A DNA stretch of 64,000 nucleotides from Arenimonas sp. (GTDB taxonomy: Bacteria > Pseudomonadota > Gammaproteobacteria > Xanthomonadales > Xanthomonadaceae): contig JAPLSJ010000085.1 of assembly GCA_026398695.1 (NCBI GenBank), positions 1-64,000 on the forward strand. Reading direction: 5' to 3'. The position numbers and the translations under genes were made by a program. Positions 9,901 to 22,701 of this stretch are shown here, in pieces. The notes under the pieces are model-generated. The model saw only the letters and a program-made list of their open reading frames with translations. It was not told the origin of the DNA and ran no database searches. Each line of letters begins with the position of its first letter. Position 1 is the first letter of the stretch.

Positions 9901-10496
9901 CCATCCAGGAATACGGCGAGCAGAGCGAGCGCAAGACCTACCTCGACGCCCAGAACAACGACCTCACGTCGGCCCTGGACACGCTGGAAGCGGCGATCAA
10001 GAAGATCGACAAGGAAACCCGCGGCCGCTTCAAGGAAACCTTCGACCGCGTCAACGCCGGCGTTCAGGAGCTCTATCCGCGCCTGTTCGGCGGCGGCCAC
10101 GCCTACCTCGAGCTCACCGGCGAAGACCTGCTCGACACCGGCGTGTCCATCATGGCGCGCCCGCCGGGCAAGCGCGTGAGCAACATCTCGCTGCTTTCGG
10201 GCGGCGAGAAGGCGCTCACCGCGGTGGCCCTGGTGTTCGCCATCTTCCGGCTCAACCCGGCGCCGTTCTGCCTGCTCGACGAGGTGGACGCGCCGCTGGA
10301 CGAGGCCAACGTCGGCCGCTTCAGCGCGATGGTCACCGAGATGAGCGAGAAGGTGCAGTTCCTGTTCGTGACCCACAACAAGGCCACGATGGAAGCCGCA
10401 AAACAGCTCTCGGGCGTCACCATGCGCGAGCCCGGCTGCAGCCGCCTGGTGTCGGTGGACCTTGCCGAGGCCTCGCGCCTGGTCGGCGCCGCCTGA
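6999..10496 (+). CDS. smc: chromosome segregation ATPase Smc
   Basis: A full-length 1165 aa SMC protein, the motor of the Smc-ScpAB condensin that compacts and individualises the origin regions. The Walker A is GPNGCGKSNIIDAVRWVMG near residue 32; the ABC signature LLSGGEKALTAVAL and Walker B FCLLDEVDAPLDEANV lie near residues 1065 and 1090. Two long Ala/Glu/Gln-rich coiled coils (about 170-500 and 670-1000) flank a hinge around 510-630 (ETAVETVLGSLLEAV). This genome therefore uses Smc-ScpAB, and both partner genes are in the same window. zipA follows after 74 bp and ligA after that, an arrangement conserved in Xanthomonadaceae. Confidence 0.97.
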   Translation: MRLSTIKLSGFKSFVDPTVLHLPTNMTGVVGPNGCGKSNIIDAVRWVMGESSASRLRGDSLTDVIFSGSSTRKPVSQAQVELVFDNSEGSIGGEYARYAEISVKRMVSRDGQSNYYLNGARCRRRDITDLFLGTGLGARSYSIIEQGMISQIIEARPEDLRVYLEEAAGISKYKERRKETESRIKATRENLDRLNDLREEVDKQIEHLKRQARAAEQYQALQAERLNKDAQLKALEFRRYDTDLKALHETLTQDEIRLQALLADQRQAEAQIEACRSQHGEASESLGKAQAEVYRVGGELARIEQQIQHQRELRQRLETARTEADAAFAQVGEHISGDERQLAELHNAIAAADPRLEALRAEDTGRQDGLRAAEAALQDWQQRWDTYAKAQAEAARWAEVERTKIEYLEKQALDAGRRREALGNERGTLDTSALTEALARMVQDHDAQKSGLDGLGTVLEHRKAALTALQEQQRHQQSELADTRKQGQAARGRLSSLEALQHAALGQEKNVALDWLKTNGIADNARLGESLQVEAGWETAVETVLGSLLEAVTVDAPSEWLDALSSLSQGRVALVSASDEAVDVPAGSLAAKVQGPAAIRRLLAGIHAVEGAADARAVRLGNGEAVITRSGEWLGAGWLRVLRSGEAQQGALGREREIQSLRADIDALAKKEQALNEGLTSMRDKLLEAEQHREDAQRSLYLAHRSVSELAGQLQGQQGRLESAQARVARIDGELATLATTLDESQANAKDARGRLEQAVGKMGDLESERQRLDAERRTFGEQRDAARNAAREARDAAHQLALTLESQRARVIALSQSLARMGSQKAQLEVRLNELVAQLADGDAPVVALQAERQAALDQRVIVEKDLAAARSSLDGIESEMRGYEQTRQQRDQQSLAQREAISAKRMQEQGLALRADQLSEAITSAGLVLDEVLQALPEKADFEGWQKTLADIEAKMRRLEPVNLAAIQEYGEQSERKTYLDAQNNDLTSALDTLEAAIKKIDKETRGRFKETFDRVNAGVQELYPRLFGGGHAYLELTGEDLLDTGVSIMARPPGKRVSNISLLSGGEKALTAVALVFAIFRLNPAPFCLLDEVDAPLDEANVGRFSAMVTEMSEKVQFLFVTHNKATMEAAKQLSGVTMREPGCSRLVSVDLAEASRLVGAA

Positions 10497-10570
10497 CCGC
10501 GCCGCGGAATTCGGGCATCATTTCACGGCGGGCCGCGGACGCGGCCTGACCGAAAACAGGGAGACGCACC

Positions 10571-13335
<2,765 letters not shown>

Positions 13336-13367
13336 CCGCGCTGCCTCCGGCAGCCCCGCGGCAGGCG

Positions 13368-13373
13368 TAAAAT
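13368..13373 (+). promoter_or_regulatory. -10-like TAAAAT just before epmA
   Basis: TAAAAT ends 6 nt before the epmA ATG. If it is the -10 element, transcription would begin at or next to the start codon, giving a leaderless message. No convincing -35 is present, so this is tentative. Confidence 0.3.
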
Positions 13374-13379
13374 GCCCGC

Positions 13380-14348
13380 ATGAAGGACTGGAAACCGACC
13401 GCCAACCTCAAGGCCCTGCGCCTGCGCGCCGAGCTGTACGCGCTGGTGCGCCGCTTCTTCGCCGAGCGCGGCGTGCTGGAGGTTGAAACCCCGGTGCTGT
13501 CTTCGGCCGGCAACACCGACCCGAACATCGAAAGCTTCGCGCTGCGCTTCGACGGCCCGCGCACGGCGGGCGAGGCCACGCGCTGGCTGCGCACCTCGCC
13601 GGAGTTCCCGCTCAAGCGCCTGCTGGCGGCGGGCGTGGGCGACTGCTACGAGCTGGGCCGCGTGTTCCGCAACGGCGAAGCCGGCAAGCGCCACAACCCC
13701 GAGTTCACCATGCTCGAGTGGTACCGCGTGGGCATGAACCACCACCAGCTGATGGACGAGGTCTCGGAGCTGCTCAAGGCCGCGCTCACGCTGGCCGGTC
13801 GGCGCGCCACGGTGCGCGACACCAGCTTCCGCCAGCTGTACCTGGACAAGTTCGGCTTCGACCCGCTGCTGGCGCCCGAGGAAGAGCTGCGCTCGCCGCT
13901 GCAGGTCTACGGCATCGACCCCACCGGCCTCACCCGCGACGACTGGCTGGACCTGCTGATGACCCACCTCATCCAGCCCACCATCCCCGCCAACCGCATC
14001 CTGCTGGTGTACGACTACCCGGCCAGCCAGTGCGCGCTGGCGAAGCTGCGCGCGGGCGACCCGCCGGTGGCCGAACGCTTCGAGGTGTACCTGGGCCCGC
14101 TGGAGGTCGCCAACGGCTATCACGAACTCAACGACGCGCTCGAGCAGCGCCAGCGTTTCGAGGCCGACCTGGCCCGCCGCCGCGCCCGCAACGCCGCGAC
14201 GCCCGTGCTGGACGAGCGCCTGATCGCCAGCCTGCCCAAGCTGCCGGCCTGCGCCGGCGTGGCCCTGGGCGTGGACCGCCTGCTGATGGCCCTGATGGGC
14301 ACCGACAGGATTTCCGACGTGCTGGCGTTCCCGTTCGACAGGGCATGA
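13380..14348 (+). CDS. epmA: elongation factor P--(R)-beta-lysine ligase EpmA
   Basis: A 322 aa class II lysyl-tRNA synthetase paralogue (GenX/PoxA) that lacks the tRNA anticodon-binding domain and attaches (R)-beta-lysine to EF-P. The length and the absence of an OB domain fit EpmA. Visible class II motifs are ERGVLEVETPVLSSAGNTDPNI (motif 1 region), FRNGEAGKRHNPEFTMLEWYRVG (motif 2, residues about 95-120) and GVALGVDRLLMALMG (motif 3, near 300). The expected partners epmB and efp are not in this window. There is no clear Shine-Dalgarno before the ATG. Confidence 0.94.
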   Translation: MKDWKPTANLKALRLRAELYALVRRFFAERGVLEVETPVLSSAGNTDPNIESFALRFDGPRTAGEATRWLRTSPEFPLKRLLAAGVGDCYELGRVFRNGEAGKRHNPEFTMLEWYRVGMNHHQLMDEVSELLKAALTLAGRRATVRDTSFRQLYLDKFGFDPLLAPEEELRSPLQVYGIDPTGLTRDDWLDLLMTHLIQPTIPANRILLVYDYPASQCALAKLRAGDPPVAERFEVYLGPLEVANGYHELNDALEQRQRFEADLARRRARNAATPVLDERLIASLPKLPACAGVALGVDRLLMALMGTDRISDVLAFPFDRA

Positions 14349-14460
14349 ACGGACGCTAAGCGGGTCGCGGCGAATGCCGCCGGGTTTGTCGCTTATTCAT
14401 GCTCCGCCCCCTAAATTGCGTGGCGTGCGGCCAGCCGGCCGACGTCCAGGAGCCTTTGCC

Positions 14461-15018
14461 ATGTCCCGTTACCTGTTTGCCCTGCTGGCCCTCGCCGCCG
14501 CCGCGCTGCCGCTGACCGCGTCGGCCGATTCGCGCTATCGCTACGACGATCGATATGGCTACGACGACGGCTACCGCAGCGGCGGCGAAATCCGCTGCAG
14601 CTCCGACGACGGCCGCACCCGCCGCTGCAACGTCGACACCCGCGGCGGCGTGCGCCTGGTGCGGCAGGAATCGCGCTCGCCGTGCATCCAGGGCCGCACC
14701 TGGGGCGTCGACCGCCGCGGCATCTTGGTCACCAACGGCTGCCGCGCGCGCTTCCAGGTCGGTGGCGGCCGCGGCTATGACCAGCCGGGCTATGGCTACG
14801 ACGCCCCGGGCTACGGCAACGGCTACGACGAGCAGGTGATCCGCTGCGAGTCGCGCGATGGCCGCCAGCGTTTCTGCCGGGTGCCCGGTGGCGTGCGCGA
14901 AGCGCAGATCGTCCGCCGCCTGAGCGACACGCGCTGCCAGTTCAACTACAACTGGGGCTACCAGCGCGACGGCATCTGGGTGGACCAGGGTTGCCGCGCG
15001 GAGTTCCGCGTTTACTGA
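14461..15018 (+). CDS. secreted DUF3011-domain protein
   Basis: A 185 aa exported protein with signal peptide MSRYLFALLALAAAALPLTASA. Two copies of the DUF3011 module follow: IRCSSDDGRTRRCNV...GRTWGVDRRGILVTNGCRARF at about residues 40-100 and IRCESRDGRQRFCRV...WGYQRDGIWVDQGCRAEF at about 125-183. Each has four Cys in the same order, suggesting disulfides in the periplasm. Between and before them is a Tyr/Gly/Asp-rich linker (YRYDDRYGYDDGY, YGYDAPGYGNGYD). Function unknown; the family is frequent in Xanthomonadaceae. The ATG at 14461 has an aggag site 7 nt upstream and is preferred over the ORF-track start at 14374. Confidence 0.9.
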   Translation: MSRYLFALLALAAAALPLTASADSRYRYDDRYGYDDGYRSGGEIRCSSDDGRTRRCNVDTRGGVRLVRQESRSPCIQGRTWGVDRRGILVTNGCRARFQVGGGRGYDQPGYGYDAPGYGNGYDEQVIRCESRDGRQRFCRVPGGVREAQIVRRLSDTRCQFNYNWGYQRDGIWVDQGCRAEFRVY

Positions 15019-15039
15019 TCCGCACGAAGGCGGATACCG

Positions 15040-15062
15040 AAGCCCGGCCTTGCGCCGGGCTT
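15040..15062. terminator. bidirectional intrinsic terminator
   Basis: A perfect 9 bp stem (AAGCCCGGC with GCCGGGCTT) and a 5 nt loop lie between two convergent genes. The A/T pairs at the base of the stem let it serve both strands. Confidence 0.6.
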
Positions 15063-15069
15063 CGTCGTT

Positions 15070-15792
15070 TCAGGGTTTGGCGCGCTTGCGCGCTGCGGTC
15101 TTGCCGGCAGGCTTTTTCGCGGCGGACTTCTTCGCGGCGGGCCGGGCGGCGGCGGGCGCGACCACGGCGCCGAGCTGGCGGCCGATCGCGCTGGCCAGCT
15201 TGAGCGGGGGCAGGGCGAGCGACAGCGCCTCGGTGCTCCAGGCGCGCAGCTTGGAAGGAGCCAGGTTCAGGGCGCCGGCCAGCGGTGCCGGCAGCCAGTC
15301 GGCACCGGCCTTGCGCAGGCGGCACACGCTGTCGGCGTAGCGGCCCGCGGCCCAGGTGGCCGCCACGGCGCGCACGGTGGCGGTGACCAGCGGCTCGAGC
15401 GGCGTGTAGCGCATCAGCGGCGTGCTCACCGCGCTGGGCAGCCAGCCGCTGAGCAGCGAGCGCAGGCCTTCGCGGGTCGCCAGCGGGCTGAGCACCGCCT
15501 GGGTTTGCGCCACGGCCAGCACGCCTTCCACTTCCCAGCCGGCGGGCTTGAGCTTGTAGCTGCGGTAGATGGCCTGCACCAGCTTGCCCTGGATGTCCTC
15601 GGCCGATTCGCTGCTGCCGGCGCGGCGGATCGTCACCGGCAGGAAGGGCTTGAGCAGCGGCACCCGGTCCAGGCCGACCTGCAGCGCGGCGCCGGCGCCG
15701 GCTTTCACGCAGGCCGCGTGCAACATGGGTTCGATGCCGGCATCCAGGGCGGAGGACTTGGCGGGGGTGGTGCGCGCGGGTCGAGTGCTCAT
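15070..15792 (-). CDS. uncharacterised protein with Lys/Ala-rich tail
   Basis: I do not recognise this 240 aa protein. I use the ATG at 15792 (MSTRPARTTPAKS) instead of the longer ORF-track start, which overlaps the mtnA promoter region. The body is predicted helical and moderately hydrophobic (LDRVPLLKPFLPVTIRR, LLSGWLPSAVSTPLMRYTPLEPLVTATVRAVAATWAAGRYADSV), with no signal peptide. The last 30 residues are a histone-H1-like Lys/Ala/Pro tail (RPAAKKSAAKKPAGKTAARKRAKP region) that could bind nucleic acid or polyanions. It is divergent from mtnA with about 60 bp between starts and convergent with the DUF3011 gene. No function is proposed. Confidence 0.75.
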   Translation of the reverse strand: MSTRPARTTPAKSSALDAGIEPMLHAACVKAGAGAALQVGLDRVPLLKPFLPVTIRRAGSSESAEDIQGKLVQAIYRSYKLKPAGWEVEGVLAVAQTQAVLSPLATREGLRSLLSGWLPSAVSTPLMRYTPLEPLVTATVRAVAATWAAGRYADSVCRLRKAGADWLPAPLAGALNLAPSKLRAWSTEALSLALPPLKLASAIGRQLGAVVAPAAARPAAKKSAAKKPAGKTAARKRAKP

Positions 15793-15819
15793 GGGCGGAG
15801 CATAGCGCGCTGCCGGCCT

Positions 15820-15828
15820 TGGTAAACT
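15820..15828 (+). promoter_or_regulatory. extended -10 promoter candidate for mtnA
   Basis: TGGTAAACT, an extended -10, lies 25 bp before the mtnA ATG. The same TGGTA core occurs ahead of smc and gyrA. No -35 was found. Confidence 0.4.
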
Positions 15829-15853
15829 CGGGACATCGCATGGAGAACCGCGC

Positions 15854-16912
15854 ATGGACTTCGACCGCTACGACCGCATCCGCCCGATCCGCTGGCAGGG
15901 CGACCACCTGTCGCTGCTCGACCAGCGCAAGCTGCCGTTCGTGGCCGAGTACGACCAGTGCCGCGACAGCGATGCCGTGGCCGCGGCCATCCATGCCCTG
16001 GTGGTGCGCGGTGCGCCGGCGATCGGCATCGCCGCGGCCTGGGGCGCGGTGCTCGCCGGGCAGCGCGTGGTGGCGGCCGACGGCGCGCAGGCGCTGGCCA
16101 GGCTCGAGCCTGACCTGGCGCACCTCCAGGCCGCGCGCCCCACCGCCGTGAACCTGGCCTGGGCGCTGGCGCGCGTGCGCCGCGTGCTGGCCACGGCCGG
16201 CGCCGACTGGCTGGCCGTGCTGGAGGCCGAGGCGGCCGCCATCGAAACCGAAGACCTCGCGGCCAACCGCTACATGGGCGCGCTGGGCGCGGCCCTGGTG
16301 GCGCCCGGCAGCGGCGTGCTCACCCACTGCAACACCGGCTCGCTGGCCACGGCCGGCTTCGGCACGGCCCTGGGCGTGATCCGCGCCGGCGTGGCCGAAG
16401 GCCGCATCGAGCGCGTGTACGCCAGCGAAACCCGGCCCTGGCTGCAGGGCGCGCGCCTCACGGTCTGGGAGCTCCTGCAGGACGGCATCCCGGCCACCCT
16501 GATCGCCGACGGCGCCGCGGCGCACCTCATGAAGACCGGCGCCGTGCAGTGGCTGGTGGTCGGCGCCGACCGCATCTGCGCCAACGGCGACACCGCCAAC
16601 AAGATCGGCACCTATTCGCACGCCATCGCCGCCCGCCACCACGGCGTCAAGGTGATGGTGGTGGCGCCGTCGTCCACCGTGGACATGGCCACCGCGCACG
16701 GCGACGACATCGAGATCGAGATGCGCGACCCGGCCGAACTGCTGGCCATGGCCGGCGTGCGCACGGTCGCCGACGGGGTGGAGGCGTGGAATCCGGTGTT
16801 CGACGTCACCCCCGCGGGGCTGATCGACGCCATCGTCACCGAGCGTGGCGTGGTGCACCGCCCCGACCGGGCCGGAATGGCCGCTGTTTTCGGCGCCAAA
16901 TCAAGCCCCTAA
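15854..16912 (+). CDS. mtnA: S-methyl-5-thioribose-1-phosphate isomerase MtnA
   Basis: A 352 aa enzyme of the methionine salvage pathway that converts methylthioribose-1-phosphate to methylthioribulose-1-phosphate. It belongs to the eIF2B-like isomerase family. Diagnostic segments are [15 protein letters not shown] (residues about 50-65), the catalytic Cys in [19 protein letters not shown] (about 157), the catalytic Asp in [19 protein letters not shown] (about 240), and VAPSSTVD. Length is normal. Adjacent to gyrA as in other Xanthomonadaceae. Other mtn genes are not in the window. Confidence 0.96.
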   Translation: MDFDRYDRIRPIRWQGDHLSLLDQRKLPFVAEYDQCRDSDAVAAAIHALVVRGAPAIGIAAAWGAVLAGQRVVAADGAQALARLEPDLAHLQAARPTAVNLAWALARVRRVLATAGADWLAVLEAEAAAIETEDLAANRYMGALGAALVAPGSGVLTHCNTGSLATAGFGTALGVIRAGVAEGRIERVYASETRPWLQGARLTVWELLQDGIPATLIADGAAAHLMKTGAVQWLVVGADRICANGDTANKIGTYSHAIAARHHGVKVMVVAPSSTVDMATAHGDDIEIEMRDPAELLAMAGVRTVADGVEAWNPVFDVTPAGLIDAIVTERGVVHRPDRAGMAAVFGAKSSP

Positions 16913-16935
16913 GTGCTTGTTTTATGGCCTTTAGG

Positions 16936-16957
16936 CAGCCCTTTGCGCGGGCTGTTT
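16936..16957 (+). terminator. weak terminator-like hairpin after mtnA
   Basis: CAGCCC and GGGCTG form a 6 bp stem with a 7 nt loop, followed by TTT. It overlaps the gyrA promoter region, so it may be either a terminator or coincidental. Confidence 0.3.
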
Positions 16958-16958
16958 C

Positions 16959-16967
16959 TGGTATGAT
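16959..16967 (+). promoter_or_regulatory. extended -10 promoter for gyrA
   Basis: TGGTATGAT is a good extended -10 located 73 bp before the gyrA ATG, in the only non-coding gap upstream. No strong -35 is visible, as expected for an extended -10 promoter. Confidence 0.45.
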
Positions 16968-17040
16968 TTCACGTCCCTGAAAGCCCCTGTGCGCGGCCCC
17001 GGCCGCCGCACCCGCCCGAACGTCGAATACGGAAGCACGA

Positions 17041-19662
<2,622 letters not shown>

Positions 19663-19670
19663 TCCCGGCA

Positions 19671-19696
19671 GGCCGCGCGAAACTTCTCGCGCGGCC
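19671..19696 (+). terminator. hairpin after gyrA
   Basis: A perfect 10 bp GC stem (GGCCGCGCGA with TCGCGCGGCC) and a 6 nt loop stand 9 bp after the gyrA stop. It has no U-tract. Confidence 0.5.
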
Positions 19697-19732
19697 CGTG
19701 CACCAAGGCTGGCACCCCCGACGGAGAGCTGC

Positions 19733-21805
19733 ATGCGCCTGACCCGATTCGCCGCGGCGTGGATCGCCGCGTCCCTGATGCTGGCGGCCCTTCCGGCGCT
19801 GGCCCAGCCTGCCCCGGCCCCCGCGGCCGTGCGCGCCAGCGATGCCGAGCGCATCGCGGCCGCGCGCGACCGGGTGCTGCCGGTGGTGGTGAGCATCCTC
19901 ACGGTGCGCGAAGACCACGTCCAGGGCGAGCCCGTGCTCAGCGTGTCCAGCGGCAGCGGCACGGTGGTGACGGCGCAGGGCCACATCGCCACCAACGCCC
20001 ACGTCACCGAGAACGGCCGCAGCTTCCGCGTGGTGTTCGCCGACGGCCGCGAGCTGCCGGCGCGCCTGGTCGGCACCGACACCCTGTCCGACCTGGCGGT
20101 GCTGCAGGCCCTGCCGGCCGCGCCCGAGACCTTCGCCTACGCCGAATTCTCCCGCCAGCTCGACCTGCAGCCCGGCGACACCGTGCTGGCGATGGGTGCG
20201 CCCTGGGGCCTGTCCAACTCCATGAGCGCCGGCGTGGTGAACAACCCGCGCCGCCTGCTGGTGTCGCTGTTCGACGACGAAGCCGACTACGAGGACCGCC
20301 TCGGCGCCGACCAGCCCACCGGCCGCTACTACGCCTGGATCCAGCACGATGCCGCCATCGCACCCGGCAATTCCGGCGGTCCGCTGGTGGACCTGTCGGG
20401 CCGCATCGTCGGCGTGAACACGCGCGGCACGCTGTTCGGCGGCGACCTGGCCTTCGCCATCCCCGGCCCGGATGCCGGCGAAGTGGTCGCGGCGCTGGTG
20501 GCCAAGGGCCGCATCGAGCGCACGCACCTGGGCTTCCGCCTGCGCTCGCTCAAGGGCACCGGGCTCAAGGACGGCGTGCTGGTGAATGCCGTCGAGCGCG
20601 GCTCGGCCGCCGAGAAGGCCGGGCTGCTGGCCGGCGACCGCATCCTCACCCTGCAGGGCGAAACCGTGCGCGCGCTGCAGCCGGTGGACGTGCCGGCCCT
20701 GCAGCGCCGCCTGGCCGAGCTGCCGGTCGGCGCCGCGGTGGCGCTGGGCATCGACCGCGCCGGCAAGCGCAGCGAAATCCGGCTGACGGCGCAGCGCCTG
20801 CCCGACGACCGGATCGAAGAACGTGCCTTCACCCCGTTCGGGCTGTCGCTGGCCGAAATGACGCCGGCCCTGAGCCGCCGGCGCAACCTGGACGAAACCA
20901 GCGGCCTGATCGTCACCGGCATCCGCCCGGGCGGCCCGGCCGCCATCGCCCGCCCGGCGCTGGCGCAGGGCGACGTGATCCTGCGCGTCAACGGCAAGCC
21001 CGTGGCGTCGCATGCGTCGCTGGACGCCGTTGCCGGGCTCCCGCCCACCGACGGCAAGCCGCTGGTGATCGAGTTCCAGCGCGAGGCCGAGCAGCGCATC
21101 GCCGTGCTGGCGCCGATCCACGGCGACCGCCTGCGCACCCCGTTGCCCGAGCTGGCCAAGGCCTGGGCCGGCGTGGAAGTGCAGCCCGTCACCGCGTCGC
21201 TGGCGCGCGACCTGGGCCTGGCGGCGCCGGGCTTCCGCATCATCCGCACCTATCCGGGCAGCCCGCTGGCGGCCGCCGGTGCGCGCGTGGGCGACCTGCT
21301 GACCACCCTGGACGGCGAGCCGCTGCGCGCCGCCAACGAGAACTCCGCCGACGGCTTCCACCAGCGCGTGCGCGACCTGCCGATCGGCAGCACCGCGCGC
21401 TTCGAGGCACTGCGCGACGGCAAGCCGCAGGTGTTCTCGCTGGCGCTGGCCGAATCGCCGATCAACACCTCGGGCCTGCGCACCCTGGCGCTCAGCCGCC
21501 TGCGCGCACAGCTGCGCGAGATCGGTTTCTACGACCGCGCCGCGCGCCGCCTGCCGGCCAGCCAGTCCGGCGTGGTGGTGGACGGCGTCGAGGCCGGCGG
21601 CCCCGCGGGCCTGGCCCATCTGGCCGGCGGCGACATCATCATCAGCCTGGGCGGGGAGCCGGTGCGCGACCTGACCGGCCTGGCGCAGGCGCTCGAGCGC
21701 GCCCTGGCCAAGGGCAACGGCAGCGTCGTGCCGCTGCAGGTGGTGCGTGGCGGTGAAACCCGCATCCTGTACCTCGAACGCTACTGGCTCACGGAGACGC
21801 CATGA
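19733..21805 (+). CDS. periplasmic HtrA/Do-like serine protease with PDZ domains
   Basis: A 690 aa exported S1C-type protease. The signal peptide is MRLTRFAAAWIAASLMLAALPALA; the ATG at 19733 is chosen because upstream sequence overlaps gyrA. The trypsin-like domain has H90 (TNAHVT), D120 (SDLAVL) and S214 (PGNSGGPL), so it should be active. Three PDZ-like repeats follow (around residues 265-360, 365-470 and 500-600), with a fourth partial one at the C-terminus (GVVVDGVEAGGPAGLAHLAGGD, about 605-690). This is longer than DegP (about 450 aa), which has two PDZ domains. Likely role: protein quality control in the envelope. It overlaps the next gene by ATGA, making an operon with a catalytically dead relative. 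Confidence 0.9.
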   Translation: MRLTRFAAAWIAASLMLAALPALAQPAPAPAAVRASDAERIAAARDRVLPVVVSILTVREDHVQGEPVLSVSSGSGTVVTAQGHIATNAHVTENGRSFRVVFADGRELPARLVGTDTLSDLAVLQALPAAPETFAYAEFSRQLDLQPGDTVLAMGAPWGLSNSMSAGVVNNPRRLLVSLFDDEADYEDRLGADQPTGRYYAWIQHDAAIAPGNSGGPLVDLSGRIVGVNTRGTLFGGDLAFAIPGPDAGEVVAALVAKGRIERTHLGFRLRSLKGTGLKDGVLVNAVERGSAAEKAGLLAGDRILTLQGETVRALQPVDVPALQRRLAELPVGAAVALGIDRAGKRSEIRLTAQRLPDDRIEERAFTPFGLSLAEMTPALSRRRNLDETSGLIVTGIRPGGPAAIARPALAQGDVILRVNGKPVASHASLDAVAGLPPTDGKPLVIEFQREAEQRIAVLAPIHGDRLRTPLPELAKAWAGVEVQPVTASLARDLGLAAPGFRIIRTYPGSPLAAAGARVGDLLTTLDGEPLRAANENSADGFHQRVRDLPIGSTARFEALRDGKPQVFSLALAESPINTSGLRTLALSRLRAQLREIGFYDRAARRLPASQSGVVVDGVEAGGPAGLAHLAGGDIIISLGGEPVRDLTGLAQALERALAKGNGSVVPLQVVRGGETRILYLERYWLTETP

Positions 21806-22596
21806 CCCTGGTCCGCCTGATCGTCCTTGCCGGGCTGCTGCTGGCCGCGTCGCCAGCCCCGGCCGCCGCGGCTGCCGAGCCCTTCGACGACTACCGCGAG
21901 GTCTACCGCGACCTGGTGCAGCAGCATTCGTCCGCCATCGTCACGGTGAAGTTCGTGATGTCGGTGACCAACTCGGGCAACGAGCAGCGCATCGAGGACC
22001 GCACGCAGGCGGTGATGGTGAGCGCCGACGGCCTGCTGGTGGTGCCCGAACGGGCCGTCAGCATCGACTTCAGCAAGCTGGGCGCGGCGACGCCGGGCCA
22101 GGCCTCGCCGGTGGCCAAGTCCAGCGACTTCCGGGTGCGCCTGGCCGACAGCGAAGACTGGCTGCCGGCCGACCTGGTCACCCGCGATGCCGAACTGGGC
22201 CTGGCCTGGCTGCGGCTGCGCGACCCGGCCGGCAAGCTCGGCTTCGTCGACCTGTCGCAGGGCATCAAGGCCGAGCCGGGCATGGTGTTCTTCTCGCTGC
22301 TGCGCACGTCCGACGAATGGGGCGGCGTGTCGGTGTTCCGGCCGGGCCTGGTGCTGGGCGAAACCCGCAGCCCCACCTATCGGCTGATGGTGGACGGGGT
22401 ACCGGGCATCGCCTTCTCGCACGACGGCAAGCCGATGGGCTACGTGGATATCGACCTGGCCGCGATGTCGCGCCAGGGCGGCACCGGCCTGGGCCTGGAC
22501 CTGGCCGACCTGGTGCTGCGCATGACCCCCGTGGACAAGGTGGCCGCGGCCACCGCCCAGGCGGCCAGGCTGCCGGTGGCCGGCGCGGTCGAATGA
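21802..22596 (+). CDS. exported trypsin-fold protein lacking catalytic residues
   Basis: A 264 aa protein with signal peptide (LVRLIVLAGLLLAASPAPAAAA). The pattern VTVKFVMSV, VMVSADGLLVVPERAVS, LVTRDAELGLAWLRL, and GIAFSHDGKPMGYVDIDLA resembles the strands of an HtrA protease domain. However, the His site reads as VPERAVS, the Asp site as DAELGLAW and the serine loop lacks GNSGGP. It therefore looks like a pseudoprotease. Because it is translationally coupled (ATGA) to the HtrA-like gene, a regulatory or substrate-presenting role is plausible, but that is inference. I do not know a named family for it. Confidence 0.72.
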   Translation: MTLVRLIVLAGLLLAASPAPAAAAAEPFDDYREVYRDLVQQHSSAIVTVKFVMSVTNSGNEQRIEDRTQAVMVSADGLLVVPERAVSIDFSKLGAATPGQASPVAKSSDFRVRLADSEDWLPADLVTRDAELGLAWLRLRDPAGKLGFVDLSQGIKAEPGMVFFSLLRTSDEWGGVSVFRPGLVLGETRSPTYRLMVDGVPGIAFSHDGKPMGYVDIDLAAMSRQGGTGLGLDLADLVLRMTPVDKVAAATAQAARLPVAGAVE

Positions 22597-22671
22597 CGGC
22601 CCGCCGCCGCGCGCGGCGCTGACCGCTTTCCGCGGAAATTGCGTGGCGCCGTTCCTGCAACGTCGCCGCCC

Positions 22672-22677
22672 TATACT
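22672..22677 (+). promoter_or_regulatory. -10 candidate for the alpha-2-macroglobulin gene
   Basis: TATACT followed by GGCC, 24 bp before the ATG at 22702, in the 105 bp gap after the pseudoprotease gene. A 12 bp palindrome TTTCCGCGGAAA lies at 22627-22638. Confidence 0.35.
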
Positions 22678-22701
22678 GGCCACCTCTCCCGGAGTGGCCC
22701 C

